64,000 nucleotides of DNA from JAEVLT01 sp050496765 (GTDB lineage: Bacteria > Bacillota > Bacilli > Bacillales > Cytobacillaceae), in the NCBI RefSeq assembly GCF_050496765.1, contig NZ_JBNWEO010000007.1, positions 62,001-126,000 of the forward strand, in the 5' to 3' direction. Both the position numbers and the translations under genes were made by a program. Under the pieces are notes generated by a model. The model worked only from the letters and a program-made list of their open reading frames with translations, was not told the origin of the DNA and did no database searches. Shown piece by piece: positions 34,496 to 42,655 of the stretch (the stretch's first letter is position 1; every line of letters begins with the position of its first letter).

Positions 34496-37003
34496 ATGAG
34501 AGATATATTATTTCCTTTTCAGGAAACAGCCCTTGGTGAACTGCATTCTGCAATTAAGGATGCTCATGCAGTATGGCGTGAAAATAAGCCTCAGATAATC
34601 TCGTTTTCCGCACCAACTGGTTCGGGAAAAACTATTATTATGACGACTCTTTTTGAAGAAATACTCTATGGTAATGAGGACAACATTGGAGATCCAGATT
34701 CAGTATTTGTTTGGCTTTCCGATTCACCAGAACTTAACGAGCAAACACGCTTAAAAATTGAAAGCAAATCAGATAAAATCCCTGTTAGGGACTTGGTAAC
34801 TATTGATTCAAACTTTAGTGCTGAGTATTTCGAAGGTGGTCACGTTTATTTTCTAAATACACAAAAACTCGGTTCTGATAAGCTACTGACTTCATCATCT
34901 GATAAGCGGCAGTATTCCATATGGGAAACCCTTACTAATACTGCTAAACGGATTCCTAAAAAGTTTTATGTGGTGATAGATGAAGCACATAGGGGAACTT
35001 ATACATCTGTGCAAGCAGAAAATAAGGCGCAATCTATCATGCAAAAATTCATTAAGGGTAGTGAAGATGACGGTCTTTGCGTCATGCCTTTAATTATAGG
35101 TGTGACTGCAACTCCTCAGAGATTTGATAACTTAATTGCCGGAACGACTTCAACGGTTCAAAAAGTCATCGTCCCTCCTGAGCAGGTTCGTGAGTCAGGT
35201 CTTTTGAAAGATAGAATTATTATTCACTATCCAGATATTCAATTTAATGCTGATATGACCATGTTTAAAGGGGCAATTGATAATTGGCGCAAAAAATGCA
35301 CTCATTGGAAGACTTACTGTGAGCGCGAAGATGAAAAAATGATAAACCCTATTCTTGTTATTCAAGTTGATGATGGGAATGATCGTATAGCAACCCAAAC
35401 CGATTTGGGGGCTTGCATCGATTTACTAGAAGAATCGCTGGGACGCAAGTTACAGCCTGGAGAAGCAGTACATACTTTTAATGACCATGGCACACTTAAA
35501 GTACGTGATGTTGAAATTCAGCAAATTGAAGCATCCCGAATTCAAGAAGAAGAAAATGTGCTGATTGTGTTTTTCAAAATGAATCTTTCCACAGGTTGGG
35601 ACTGCCCGCGAGCTGAAACGATGATGTCATTCCGCAGTGCCCAAGACTATACTTATATTGCTCAGTTGCTAGGACGTATGATACGTACACCTTTGGCAAG
35701 ACGGATTTCTTCTGATGCTGAGCTTAATAGTGTCAGCCTATTTCTTCCATACTTTGATGAAGAAACAGTGAAGAATGTAGTTAATGCCCTGCGTGACAGT
35801 GAGGCTGCTATGCCTACCGAAACAGGCACTAGTAAAGAGCTTGTTACACTTGGACGAAACCTTGCCTATTCCGATGTATTTGAGGCAATGGATAACCTCA
35901 TAACTTATCGGATAGATTCATCTCGAAAGCAGGCACCACTTAAATTATTAATACAGCTTTCACGTGCACTGACGATGGATGGTATTGACTTAGGGGCGCA
36001 GAAAACTGTTAAAAATGCTGTTTTATCAAAAATGGATGGTGAGATTTCACGGATAAAAGAAAGTGGAGACTTTGACACTCGAGGGGCTTCAATTACTGGT
36101 TTTGCTCTCGGTACACTGATATTTGAATACGGAGACAATGCCTACTCCTTTGATGAAGAAACACAGACAATGACCATGTCCGATTTTGATATTTCCCGAC
36201 ATTTTGAGCAAGCTGGAAGGTTGTTGGGAGAGGGTTTACACAAGGAATATTGGATTCGTCATAGTACCCGAGACCATATTGATGTAAAAAAAGAAATCAT
36301 CATTCTTACACATGATACTGATGCAATGGAAAGGATTAATGACTATGCTGAAGAAGAATTCATAACACTGTACGAAAACAACAAGCGATCCATTGCTAGA
36401 CTTAGCGAGGCACGAAAGAATGTCTATGAAAGATTAACTAATGCTTCTGTACAACCGATATCTGTACCATGGATATTACCAGATTCTATTGATTTTTCTA
36501 AACCAGATAATAGCAGTAAATTTGAGCAGCATCTTTATTGTTTAGAGGACGGCACATTTGAAACATCACTGAATCCATGGGAAAGCGGAGTTATTACAGA
36601 AGAGCTTAACAATGGTGCTGTATGCTGGTTACGTAATCTTGACCGCAAAAAGTGGTCACTAGAAATCCCTTACGAAGTCAGCGGTGTCACCACTCCTATG
36701 TTCCCGGATTTAGTTATTGTTAGATCTGATGCACAAGGTTATGTTTTTGATATTTTAGAACCACACGATCCTAGCCGAAAAGACAATTATCCTAAGGCAG
36801 TGGGTTTAGCAAAATTCGCAGAGAAGCATTGGGATATATTTGGCAGGATTCAGCTCATTCGACTTAAAAAAGGTGTAGATGGTCGTGAACATTTCTATCG
36901 ACTAGATATGGGAAAAACAACGATTAGGAATAAAGTTCGTGGCATAACATCAAACGAGGAACTGGATAGAATTTTCGATACAGATGCTGTACGAGAAGAT
37001 TAA
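34496..37003 (+). CDS. Type III restriction endonuclease (Res)
   Basis: An 835-residue SF2 helicase-nuclease. Motif I SAPTGSGKTIIM (near 38-48), motif II VVIDEAHRGTY (near 160), motif III GVTATPQRFD (near 202), motif VI YIAQLLGRMIRTP (near 385). At the C-terminus FPDLVIV...GYVFDILEPHD (about 737-757) resembles the PD-(D/E)XK nuclease motif, but with His where the catalytic Lys is normally found, as may be usual in this subgroup. Start ATG follows the Mod stop directly (TAAATG) with RBS AGGAGG inside Mod. Together with Mod it forms the type III enzyme that cuts unmodified foreign DNA. Confidence 0.88.
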   Translation: MRDILFPFQETALGELHSAIKDAHAVWRENKPQIISFSAPTGSGKTIIMTTLFEEILYGNEDNIGDPDSVFVWLSDSPELNEQTRLKIESKSDKIPVRDLVTIDSNFSAEYFEGGHVYFLNTQKLGSDKLLTSSSDKRQYSIWETLTNTAKRIPKKFYVVIDEAHRGTYTSVQAENKAQSIMQKFIKGSEDDGLCVMPLIIGVTATPQRFDNLIAGTTSTVQKVIVPPEQVRESGLLKDRIIIHYPDIQFNADMTMFKGAIDNWRKKCTHWKTYCEREDEKMINPILVIQVDDGNDRIATQTDLGACIDLLEESLGRKLQPGEAVHTFNDHGTLKVRDVEIQQIEASRIQEEENVLIVFFKMNLSTGWDCPRAETMMSFRSAQDYTYIAQLLGRMIRTPLARRISSDAELNSVSLFLPYFDEETVKNVVNALRDSEAAMPTETGTSKELVTLGRNLAYSDVFEAMDNLITYRIDSSRKQAPLKLLIQLSRALTMDGIDLGAQKTVKNAVLSKMDGEISRIKESGDFDTRGASITGFALGTLIFEYGDNAYSFDEETQTMTMSDFDISRHFEQAGRLLGEGLHKEYWIRHSTRDHIDVKKEIIILTHDTDAMERINDYAEEEFITLYENNKRSIARLSEARKNVYERLTNASVQPISVPWILPDSIDFSKPDNSSKFEQHLYCLEDGTFETSLNPWESGVITEELNNGAVCWLRNLDRKKWSLEIPYEVSGVTTPMFPDLVIVRSDAQGYVFDILEPHDPSRKDNYPKAVGLAKFAEKHWDIFGRIQLIRLKKGVDGREHFYRLDMGKTTIRNKVRGITSNEELDRIFDTDAVRED

Positions 37004-37104
37004 ATAATACATCTATACTGTCTCCTCAACCCCAATAAAAAATCTAATCTATCAACTCGACCCTATCGTTTTCAGGGTAGTTGATATGTTTCCTCAAAGA
37101 ATAA

Positions 37105-37182
37105 AAATGAGGGTTTCCCGACTTTAACATCCTCGGCAAAGTAGCCGTGAGCAAAGTTCAATGTCAGGAAACCCTTTATTTA
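37105..37182. repeat. Structured palindromic element between res and rlmD
   Basis: AGGGTTTCC (37110-37118) pairs with GGAAACCCT (37167-37175), extended by GAC/GTC past one mismatch. The interior also pairs (CTCGGC with GCC-GT-GAG). It stands between two convergent genes and may be a bidirectional terminator or a dispersed repeat (MITE-like). Confidence 0.5.
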
Positions 37183-37201
37183 TCAATACTTTGAATAGAG
37201 C

Positions 37202-38584
37202 TTATTCCTCAACCCTTGACATCAAGACAACACACTCGACGTGGCTTGTCTGCGGGAACATATCCACGGGCTGGATGTATTTCACTTCGTATTTTGGGCT
37301 CAAGGTTTGGATGTCTTTTGCCAAGGTGGATGGGTTGCACGATACGTAGATCACCTTTTGCGGCTGGACTTTTCCTATTGTTTGCAGGAGCTGTTGATCG
37401 CAGCCTGTGCGCGGCGGGTCGACGATGATGACGTCGGGATGCCAGCCCTTTTTTACCCATTTGGGCAGGACTTCTTCCGCTTTTCCCGGGACATACTTTG
37501 TGTTGGTGAAGCCGTGCCGTTTGGCATTTTTCTTGGCGTCCTTGATCGAATCAGGGATGATGTCCATCCCCCGGATTTCACCGGCTTGATCGGCAAGCCA
37601 GAGGCCAATTGTTCCGACACCGCAGTAAGCATCCACCACTTTCTCCTTGCCAGTCAACCCGGCCGCTTTTTTGACTTCATTGTAAAGCGTAACGGTTTGC
37701 AGCGGATTCAGTTGAAAGAAAGTGCGCGCGGATAATTCAAATTGCAAATCACCCAATGTCTCTTGAATGAACTCTTTGCCGGCCAGTGCTTCGGTTTCTT
37801 CACCAAAAATCAGCGATGTTTTCTGACCGTTGATGTTCTGCACAATCGACTGAACGTTTGGCAGCCTTTTTTGAATTTCCTGAATCAATAAGTCTTTTTT
37901 CGGCAACTCCCTTTGCGTGGTGATCAGCACCACTTGAAGTTCGCCTGTTTGCACGCCGACGCGGGTGACAATCGTGCGAACCATTCCTTTGCGTGACCGC
38001 TCATTATATATTGGAATGTGCAAATCTTCCAAAATCCTTTTAACCATGGCGGTTGCTTCATTCGTTTGCCCGTGCTGAACGGCACAATGGTCAATATCGA
38101 TTAGCTGATGTGTATTTAGGCCATATAAACCAGCGAGCACCTTGCCGTTTTTTTCTGCGAGCTGGAAGCTGCTTTTATTGCGGTATTCCCACGGGTTGTC
38201 CATTCCGATCGTCTCGCGGATATCGAGACTGTCAATGTTTAGCTTCGTGTGCCGTTCCAGGGCTTGAATGACGATATCACGTTTTTCCTTAAGCTGCTGG
38301 TCATAACGCAAATGTTGAAGCTGGCAGCCGCCGCATTGCTCATAGACCGGGCAAAGAGGTTTGACGCGGTATGGGGATTGGCGGCGGATTTTTTTCAGCT
38401 TTGCTTCGGCAAACTTCGGGTGGATTTTGTTCGCTTCCACGACTACTTCCTCGCCAGGCAAAGCACCAGGGACAAACACGACTTGCTTTTTAAAATAACC
38501 GACCCCTTCGCCATTAATTCCAAGTCGTTTTATGGTTATGGGAAAGGTTTGTTTTTCTTTTATTTTTATACCTTGTTCGCTCAT
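37202..38584 (-). CDS. 23S rRNA (uracil-C5)-methyltransferase, RlmD/RlmCD type
   Basis: A 460-residue RumA-family enzyme making 5-methyluridine in 23S rRNA with S-adenosylmethionine. It has an N-terminal TRAM domain (FPITIKRLGINGEGVGYF, FVPGALPGEEVVVEA), Fe-S cysteines in CPVYEQCGGCQLQHL plus a later Cys, the SAM motif VVDAYCGVGTIGLWLA, DPPRTGCD, and the catalytic VSCNPSTLAKDI. ATG 38584 has GGAGTG upstream. It corresponds to YfjO of B. subtilis by neighbourhood. Its 3' end borders the defence island; 3' ends of rumA-like genes are known integration sites for mobile elements in streptococci. Confidence 0.9.
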   Translation of the reverse strand: MSEQGIKIKEKQTFPITIKRLGINGEGVGYFKKQVVFVPGALPGEEVVVEANKIHPKFAEAKLKKIRRQSPYRVKPLCPVYEQCGGCQLQHLRYDQQLKEKRDIVIQALERHTKLNIDSLDIRETIGMDNPWEYRNKSSFQLAEKNGKVLAGLYGLNTHQLIDIDHCAVQHGQTNEATAMVKRILEDLHIPIYNERSRKGMVRTIVTRVGVQTGELQVVLITTQRELPKKDLLIQEIQKRLPNVQSIVQNINGQKTSLIFGEETEALAGKEFIQETLGDLQFELSARTFFQLNPLQTVTLYNEVKKAAGLTGKEKVVDAYCGVGTIGLWLADQAGEIRGMDIIPDSIKDAKKNAKRHGFTNTKYVPGKAEEVLPKWVKKGWHPDVIIVDPPRTGCDQQLLQTIGKVQPQKVIYVSCNPSTLAKDIQTLSPKYEVKYIQPVDMFPQTSHVECVVLMSRVEE

Positions 38585-38598
38585 TTCGTTCACTCCAT

Positions 38599-39465
38599 CT
38601 ACTCGATGCTTCTCCACAAATACAAAGAAGCATAGCTCAAGTACGGTTCCCATCCCTGTTTGAAGCGTTCCATTTCTTCCTGGGTTGGTTTTTGCTCAAG
38701 CTTGTATAGTTTTTTTAAAGCATTTTGAATGCCAATGTCTGCTGTTGGAAAAAGATTTTGCCGACCGAGCCCGAACAGCAGAAAGTTTTGAATCGTCCAC
38801 GGCCCGACGCCGCGAATTTTAATCAGGTTTTTAAAAATTTCTTCTTCGTCTTCCTGTTTTAAGGCTGAAAAATCGAGTTCCCCGCCTGTCACATTCCTCG
38901 CAATGCCAATCACATATTCCGCTTTCCTGCCGCTGAACTGCAATTCTCGGAGCTGCTCGACGGTTAATTCCGCAATTTTCTCAGCATCCGGATAAAACCA
39001 GACATCCTCAAGTTGTGAGCCAAATGTTTTGACAAACCGTTCTGTTAAGGTGAAGGCAAACGATAAATTCAGTTGTTGGTGGATGATGCTTTTTAACAGC
39101 GAAGAGAATGGATCAAAATCAAGTACGAGCGGGGTGCCGAAATGTTCGTTAAAAAGTTCAGTTAAATCCGTTTGCTGAAAGTGATCGTAAACAGGTTTTA
39201 ACGGGACATTCCATTGGAAAATTTCAGCTATTCGCTTGATTTGCTCTTCTTTGTTTTCATCCTTTTTTCCGGATAAAAGAAAGGCAGGCGCCTCGGTCGT
39301 TCCGGTTCCCCTCACTTCGACAACGTATTTTTCACGATTCACAATGATCGGCACTTTGATTTCCCTGTGTTTTTTATCAATTTGGTTAAGCGGGTCGAGA
39401 GCTTGGCGTTCAAGTACCCGGTCAAAATTATATGGTGCATCGATTTGGATCTTTTTTTTCCACAC
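38599..39465 (-). CDS. DNA-3-methyladenine glycosylase II (AlkA/YfjP-like)
   Basis: A 288-residue alkylbase DNA glycosylase of the HhH-GPD superfamily that excises N3-alkyl purines. It shows an N-terminal TATA-box-like domain, SLLKSIIHQQLNLSFAFTLT, the helix-hairpin-helix IKIRGVGPWTIQNFLLFGLG and the catalytic Asp in FPTADIGIQNAL. It is followed by rlmD 14 bases later, probably as one transcript. The order with rlmD and pdaA matches yfjP in B. subtilis. No His/Cys Fe-S cluster is present, as expected. Confidence 0.9.
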   Translation of the reverse strand: MWKKKIQIDAPYNFDRVLERQALDPLNQIDKKHREIKVPIIVNREKYVVEVRGTGTTEAPAFLLSGKKDENKEEQIKRIAEIFQWNVPLKPVYDHFQQTDLTELFNEHFGTPLVLDFDPFSSLLKSIIHQQLNLSFAFTLTERFVKTFGSQLEDVWFYPDAEKIAELTVEQLRELQFSGRKAEYVIGIARNVTGGELDFSALKQEDEEEIFKNLIKIRGVGPWTIQNFLLFGLGRQNLFPTADIGIQNALKKLYKLEQKPTQEEMERFKQGWEPYLSYASLYLWRSIE

Positions 39466-39551
39466 TTTTTGCGACCCATCCTTTTTGCTTTTTTCGTATT
39501 ATAGCATGTTCCTGAGGAAAATAGGAAAAACCGAATTCCGGGGAATTCGGT

Positions 39552-40322
39552 TTATTGGATGGTTTTTGCTAAATGGTCAAGGCTTTTGAATTTGTATCCG
39601 CGCTTTTTTAAGTCTTTGATGACTTTCTCCAATGCATCGGCATTGTCTTTGGAAACCGTGTGTAGCAGCATAACGGCGCCCGGATGAACTTGTTTCATAA
39701 TATTGTCATATGAATATTGCCAACCTTTTTGCTGGTTTACATTCCAATCGACAAATGCAAGCGACCACATCACATGCGTATAGCCTAAATCTTTGGCCAC
39801 CTTTAAAGTTCTCTCACTCAGGATTCCTCTCGGTGGACGTAAATACTTCATCTCTTTTTGCCCTGTCAGCTCTTTTGTCCGGTCTCGAACTTTGTCCAGC
39901 TCTTCCTGGATATCGGAATCGCTGTTTGTGGTTAGGTCGGGATGAAACCAGGAGTGATTGCCGACAATATGTCCTTCTTTGACCATCCGTTTGACAAGCT
40001 CAGGAGCAGAGTTTAAGTAATGTCCCGTGACGAAAAAGGTTGCTGGCACTTTTTCTTTTTTTAAAACATCAAGGATTTTTTCGGTGTACCCATTTTCATA
40101 GCCATTGTCAAAAGTAAGGTACACTATTTTTTTATTGGAATCGCCTTTGTAAAAACCGCCGTATTTTTGCAAAAGATTGTCGAGTTGGGCTCCGGCCTCG
40201 GCCTGTTGCTCATTCGTTCCTTTTTTGAAACCCCAATGGATGGGTTGATTGGATAGGGCAGCCTGTGCAGTTTGCGATAGAAGTATAAAAAACAATGGAA
40301 GAATGTATAAAAATTTCTTCAT
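39552..40322 (-). CDS. pdaA: Delta-lactam-biosynthetic de-N-acetylase PdaA
   Basis: A 256-residue secreted polysaccharide deacetylase (CE4 family) that removes acetyl groups from MurNAc during spore cortex synthesis, a step towards muramic-delta-lactam. It has a signal peptide (KKFLYILPLFFILLSQTAQA), then SNQPIHWGFKKG typical of PdaA, the metal/catalytic region YLTFDNGYENG (Asn replaces the usual second Asp, as in PdaA), GNHSWFHPDLT and LRPPRG. ATG 40322 follows a G-rich RBS (GGGGGG). Its presence implies an endospore former. The neighbour order agrees with yfjS. Confidence 0.93.
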   Translation of the reverse strand: MKKFLYILPLFFILLSQTAQAALSNQPIHWGFKKGTNEQQAEAGAQLDNLLQKYGGFYKGDSNKKIVYLTFDNGYENGYTEKILDVLKKEKVPATFFVTGHYLNSAPELVKRMVKEGHIVGNHSWFHPDLTTNSDSDIQEELDKVRDRTKELTGQKEMKYLRPPRGILSERTLKVAKDLGYTHVMWSLAFVDWNVNQQKGWQYSYDNIMKQVHPGAVMLLHTVSKDNADALEKVIKDLKKRGYKFKSLDHLAKTIQ

Positions 40323-40399
40323 CCATGTCCCCCCTAAGCTCATTTAGGTTTAGTGTTTGTTTTAGGAAGAGAAACATGTTTGGAATATAGTGGATTTTT

Positions 40400-41356
40400 T
40401 TAAAATGGCTGGTGGTATACTTTTCCTTTTGTTGTACCCGTTGAGGAAAGATGAAGTTGGGAAAGATGGTAAGTCGCGATTCTGGCAGATGGAAGACGAA
40501 GAAATTCTCTCAGCTCCGCATTGTTGCCTGAAGTTTTGATCAGCAAGAAATAATCTTCAATAGCTTGGATATGGGTATTTTTTGATACCGTGTGACAGAA
40601 TGGGCAAATCCAATGACCATGCTGGTAATTCATGCCGATTCGATCACATTTTGGACATTGAACCCCTGTTAGGATTTCGCTCTTGCCTAAGTCATACTTT
40701 TCCAAAAAATTGATCTGATTTGGGGTATGCTTCTTTAGCAGAAATCTCTTGATTTTATGAATCGATTTTTCATCGAGCTGATCTTTTTTGTAAAATTTTT
40801 CATATTCATCGATTTTCTTTAACAGGTTATCTGCTTTGCAGACCCTTTTTTCGGCTTCATGGTAGCCTGGACTGATCGTAATGGTTGCTGATTGATTGCT
40901 TATGCATACCAAATGTTCAAAAACCGGCCAAGGCAGCTCGTATTTTTCAAACAGATAGTTTAAAAGAAGTTTGTGACGGTTCACTTGGGTGAGCGGATTT
41001 TGGTAAATGGTATGTTCACTGTTAATTTCTTGCGCGAGCTGATTTTTATCTAAAAATAACGATCCTGCATTGTTTTTTCCTTCTATAATGAAATTGGCAT
41101 TTGGCGATAGAAGAAGGGCGTCAATTTGGAAGAAGGAATTGCCGATCGGAAGTCTGATATCGTGGAAAATATGGTAGCGCTTTTCAGGAAGCAAGCTTAA
41201 AAAGTATTGGATTCTTTGTTCCCCCTTGTATCCCGCGTTTAATGTATCCCTTTTGTGCTCGATTTCCTCCCTTTTCCGGTGATTTGCAGGTAATCTTCTC
41301 AGCGCCGCTTCGTGCTGCAGTAAAATAATGGGCTTTGTCAAGTCTTTTTCAATCAA
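40400..41356 (-). CDS. NERD-domain protein with C-terminal zinc ribbon
   Basis: A 318-residue protein. The nuclease-related NERD domain (about 40-160) contains YKGEQRIQYFLSLL, IGNSFFQIDALLLSPNANFI and IEGKNNAGSLF, giving the D...E-x-K pattern of restriction-like folds. At about 233-255 there is a zinc ribbon, CPKCDRIGMNYQHGHWICPFC. Helices follow. NERD proteins are frequent in Bacillus, where they have been linked to plasmids and DNA processing, but no role is established. It stands alone, upstream of a long repeat array. Confidence 0.85.
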   Translation of the reverse strand: MIEKDLTKPIILLQHEAALRRLPANHRKREEIEHKRDTLNAGYKGEQRIQYFLSLLPEKRYHIFHDIRLPIGNSFFQIDALLLSPNANFIIEGKNNAGSLFLDKNQLAQEINSEHTIYQNPLTQVNRHKLLLNYLFEKYELPWPVFEHLVCISNQSATITISPGYHEAEKRVCKADNLLKKIDEYEKFYKKDQLDEKSIHKIKRFLLKKHTPNQINFLEKYDLGKSEILTGVQCPKCDRIGMNYQHGHWICPFCHTVSKNTHIQAIEDYFLLIKTSGNNAELREFLRLPSARIATYHLSQLHLSSTGTTKGKVYHQPF

Positions 41357-41549
41357 ACGGATCCCTCCCTAAATTTTAGTCATGATAAGGTTCGCGAAAA
41401 TATGCCTGATTCCTGCTTTTTTACTTGAATTTTTTAGAAGTTCAAGGTTTTGTAACAAATTTAAGGAGTCTGGTTGTTGCTGGGGCGATCGAAAGGAGAA
41501 ACTTTTGGTAAAAAAAGGACTCGGCCACGTTTTGGGTTGTTATTCGGCA

Positions 41550-42560
41550 ACATGATTGGCAGAGTCGACGCGTTTGGATGGAAATTCGATATGTTTGGAT
41601 TGGAATTCGACGCTTTTGTCGATTACGTCTCGCTTTTTTAGCCTAATGCAGAGAACTTTTTGGCCTGCATTATTTATTCGACGTATTCATACTGGGATTC
41701 AACCACTTTGAGAACGAATTCGACGTGTTTGACCCGGAATTCGACGGCAACTCTAAGCGAATTCGACGTGTTTGACCCGGAATTCGACGCAACTCTAAGC
41801 GAATTCGACGTGTTTGACCTGGAATTCGACGCTTTTGTCGAATGCGCCTCTCTTTTTTAGCCTAATGCAGAGAACTTTTTGGCCTGCATTATTTATTCGA
41901 CGTATTCATGCTGGGATTCAACCACTTTGAGAACGAATTCGACGCAACTGTGTGCGAATTCGACGCGTTTGACCTGGAATTCGACGCAACTCTAAGCGAA
42001 TTCGACGTGTTTGACCCGGAATTCGACGCTTTTGTCGAATGCGCCTCTCTTTTTTAGCCTAATGCAGAGAACTTTTTGGCCAGCATTATTTATTCGACGT
42101 ATTCATACTGGGATTCAACCACTTTGAGAACGAATTCGACGTGTTTGACCCGGAATTCGACGGCAACTCTAAGCGAATTCGACGTGTTTGACCCGGAATT
42201 CGACGCTTTTGTCGAATGCGCCTCTCTTTTTTAGCCTAATGCAGAGAACTTTTTGGCCTGCATTATTTATTCGACGTATTCATGCTGGGATTCGACCACT
42301 TTGAGAACGAATTCGACGCAACTGTGTGCGAATTCGACGCGTTTGACCTGGAATTCGACGCAACTCTAAGCGAATTCGACGTGTTTGACCCGGAATTCGA
42401 CGCTTTTGTCGAATGCGCCTCTCTTTTTTAGCCTAATGCAGAGAACTTTTTGGCCTGCATTATTTATTCGACGTATTCATGCTGGGATTCAACCACTTTG
42501 AGAACGAATTCGACGCAATTCCAAGCGAATTCGACGCGTTTGCCCCGGGATTCAACGCTT
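41550..42560. repeat. Nested GAATTCGACG repeat array
   Basis: A 1 kb array with two levels. The long unit starts at AGCCTAATGCAGAGAACTTT (41640, 41859, 42056, 42233, 42430) with period 177-219 bases. Inside each, TAATGCAG and CTGCATTA flank a 13-base loop and can form a hairpin (one copy mutated to CAGCATTA). Between hairpins are 21-22 base subunits, each beginning GAATTCGACG (variants GTGTTTGACCCG, CAACTCTAAGC); period differences are multiples of about 20, i.e. changes in subunit number. Each long unit has stops, so it is not a coding repeat. It fills the region between the NERD and fumarase genes. Confidence 0.9.
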
Positions 42561-42655
42561 TTGTCGAATCCGCCCAACTTTTTCCACCCAAATGCAGAGG
42601 ACTTCAACCGCAATAAGACCCCAACCATGATCCGATTGGGGCCTTACATACCTAT

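Noticed and set aside
37105..37182. attR of an integrated element
   Set aside because: I found no second copy of this sequence or of the rlmD 3' end elsewhere in the window, so an att site cannot be supported.
38249..38635. Plus-strand frames overlapping rlmD, fumarase and other minus-strand genes
   Set aside because: They are antisense shadows of clearly conserved genes, with no RBS and no domain features.
41550..42560. CRISPR array
   Set aside because: Repeats are nested, of unequal length, with no unique spacers between them, and no cas genes are present.
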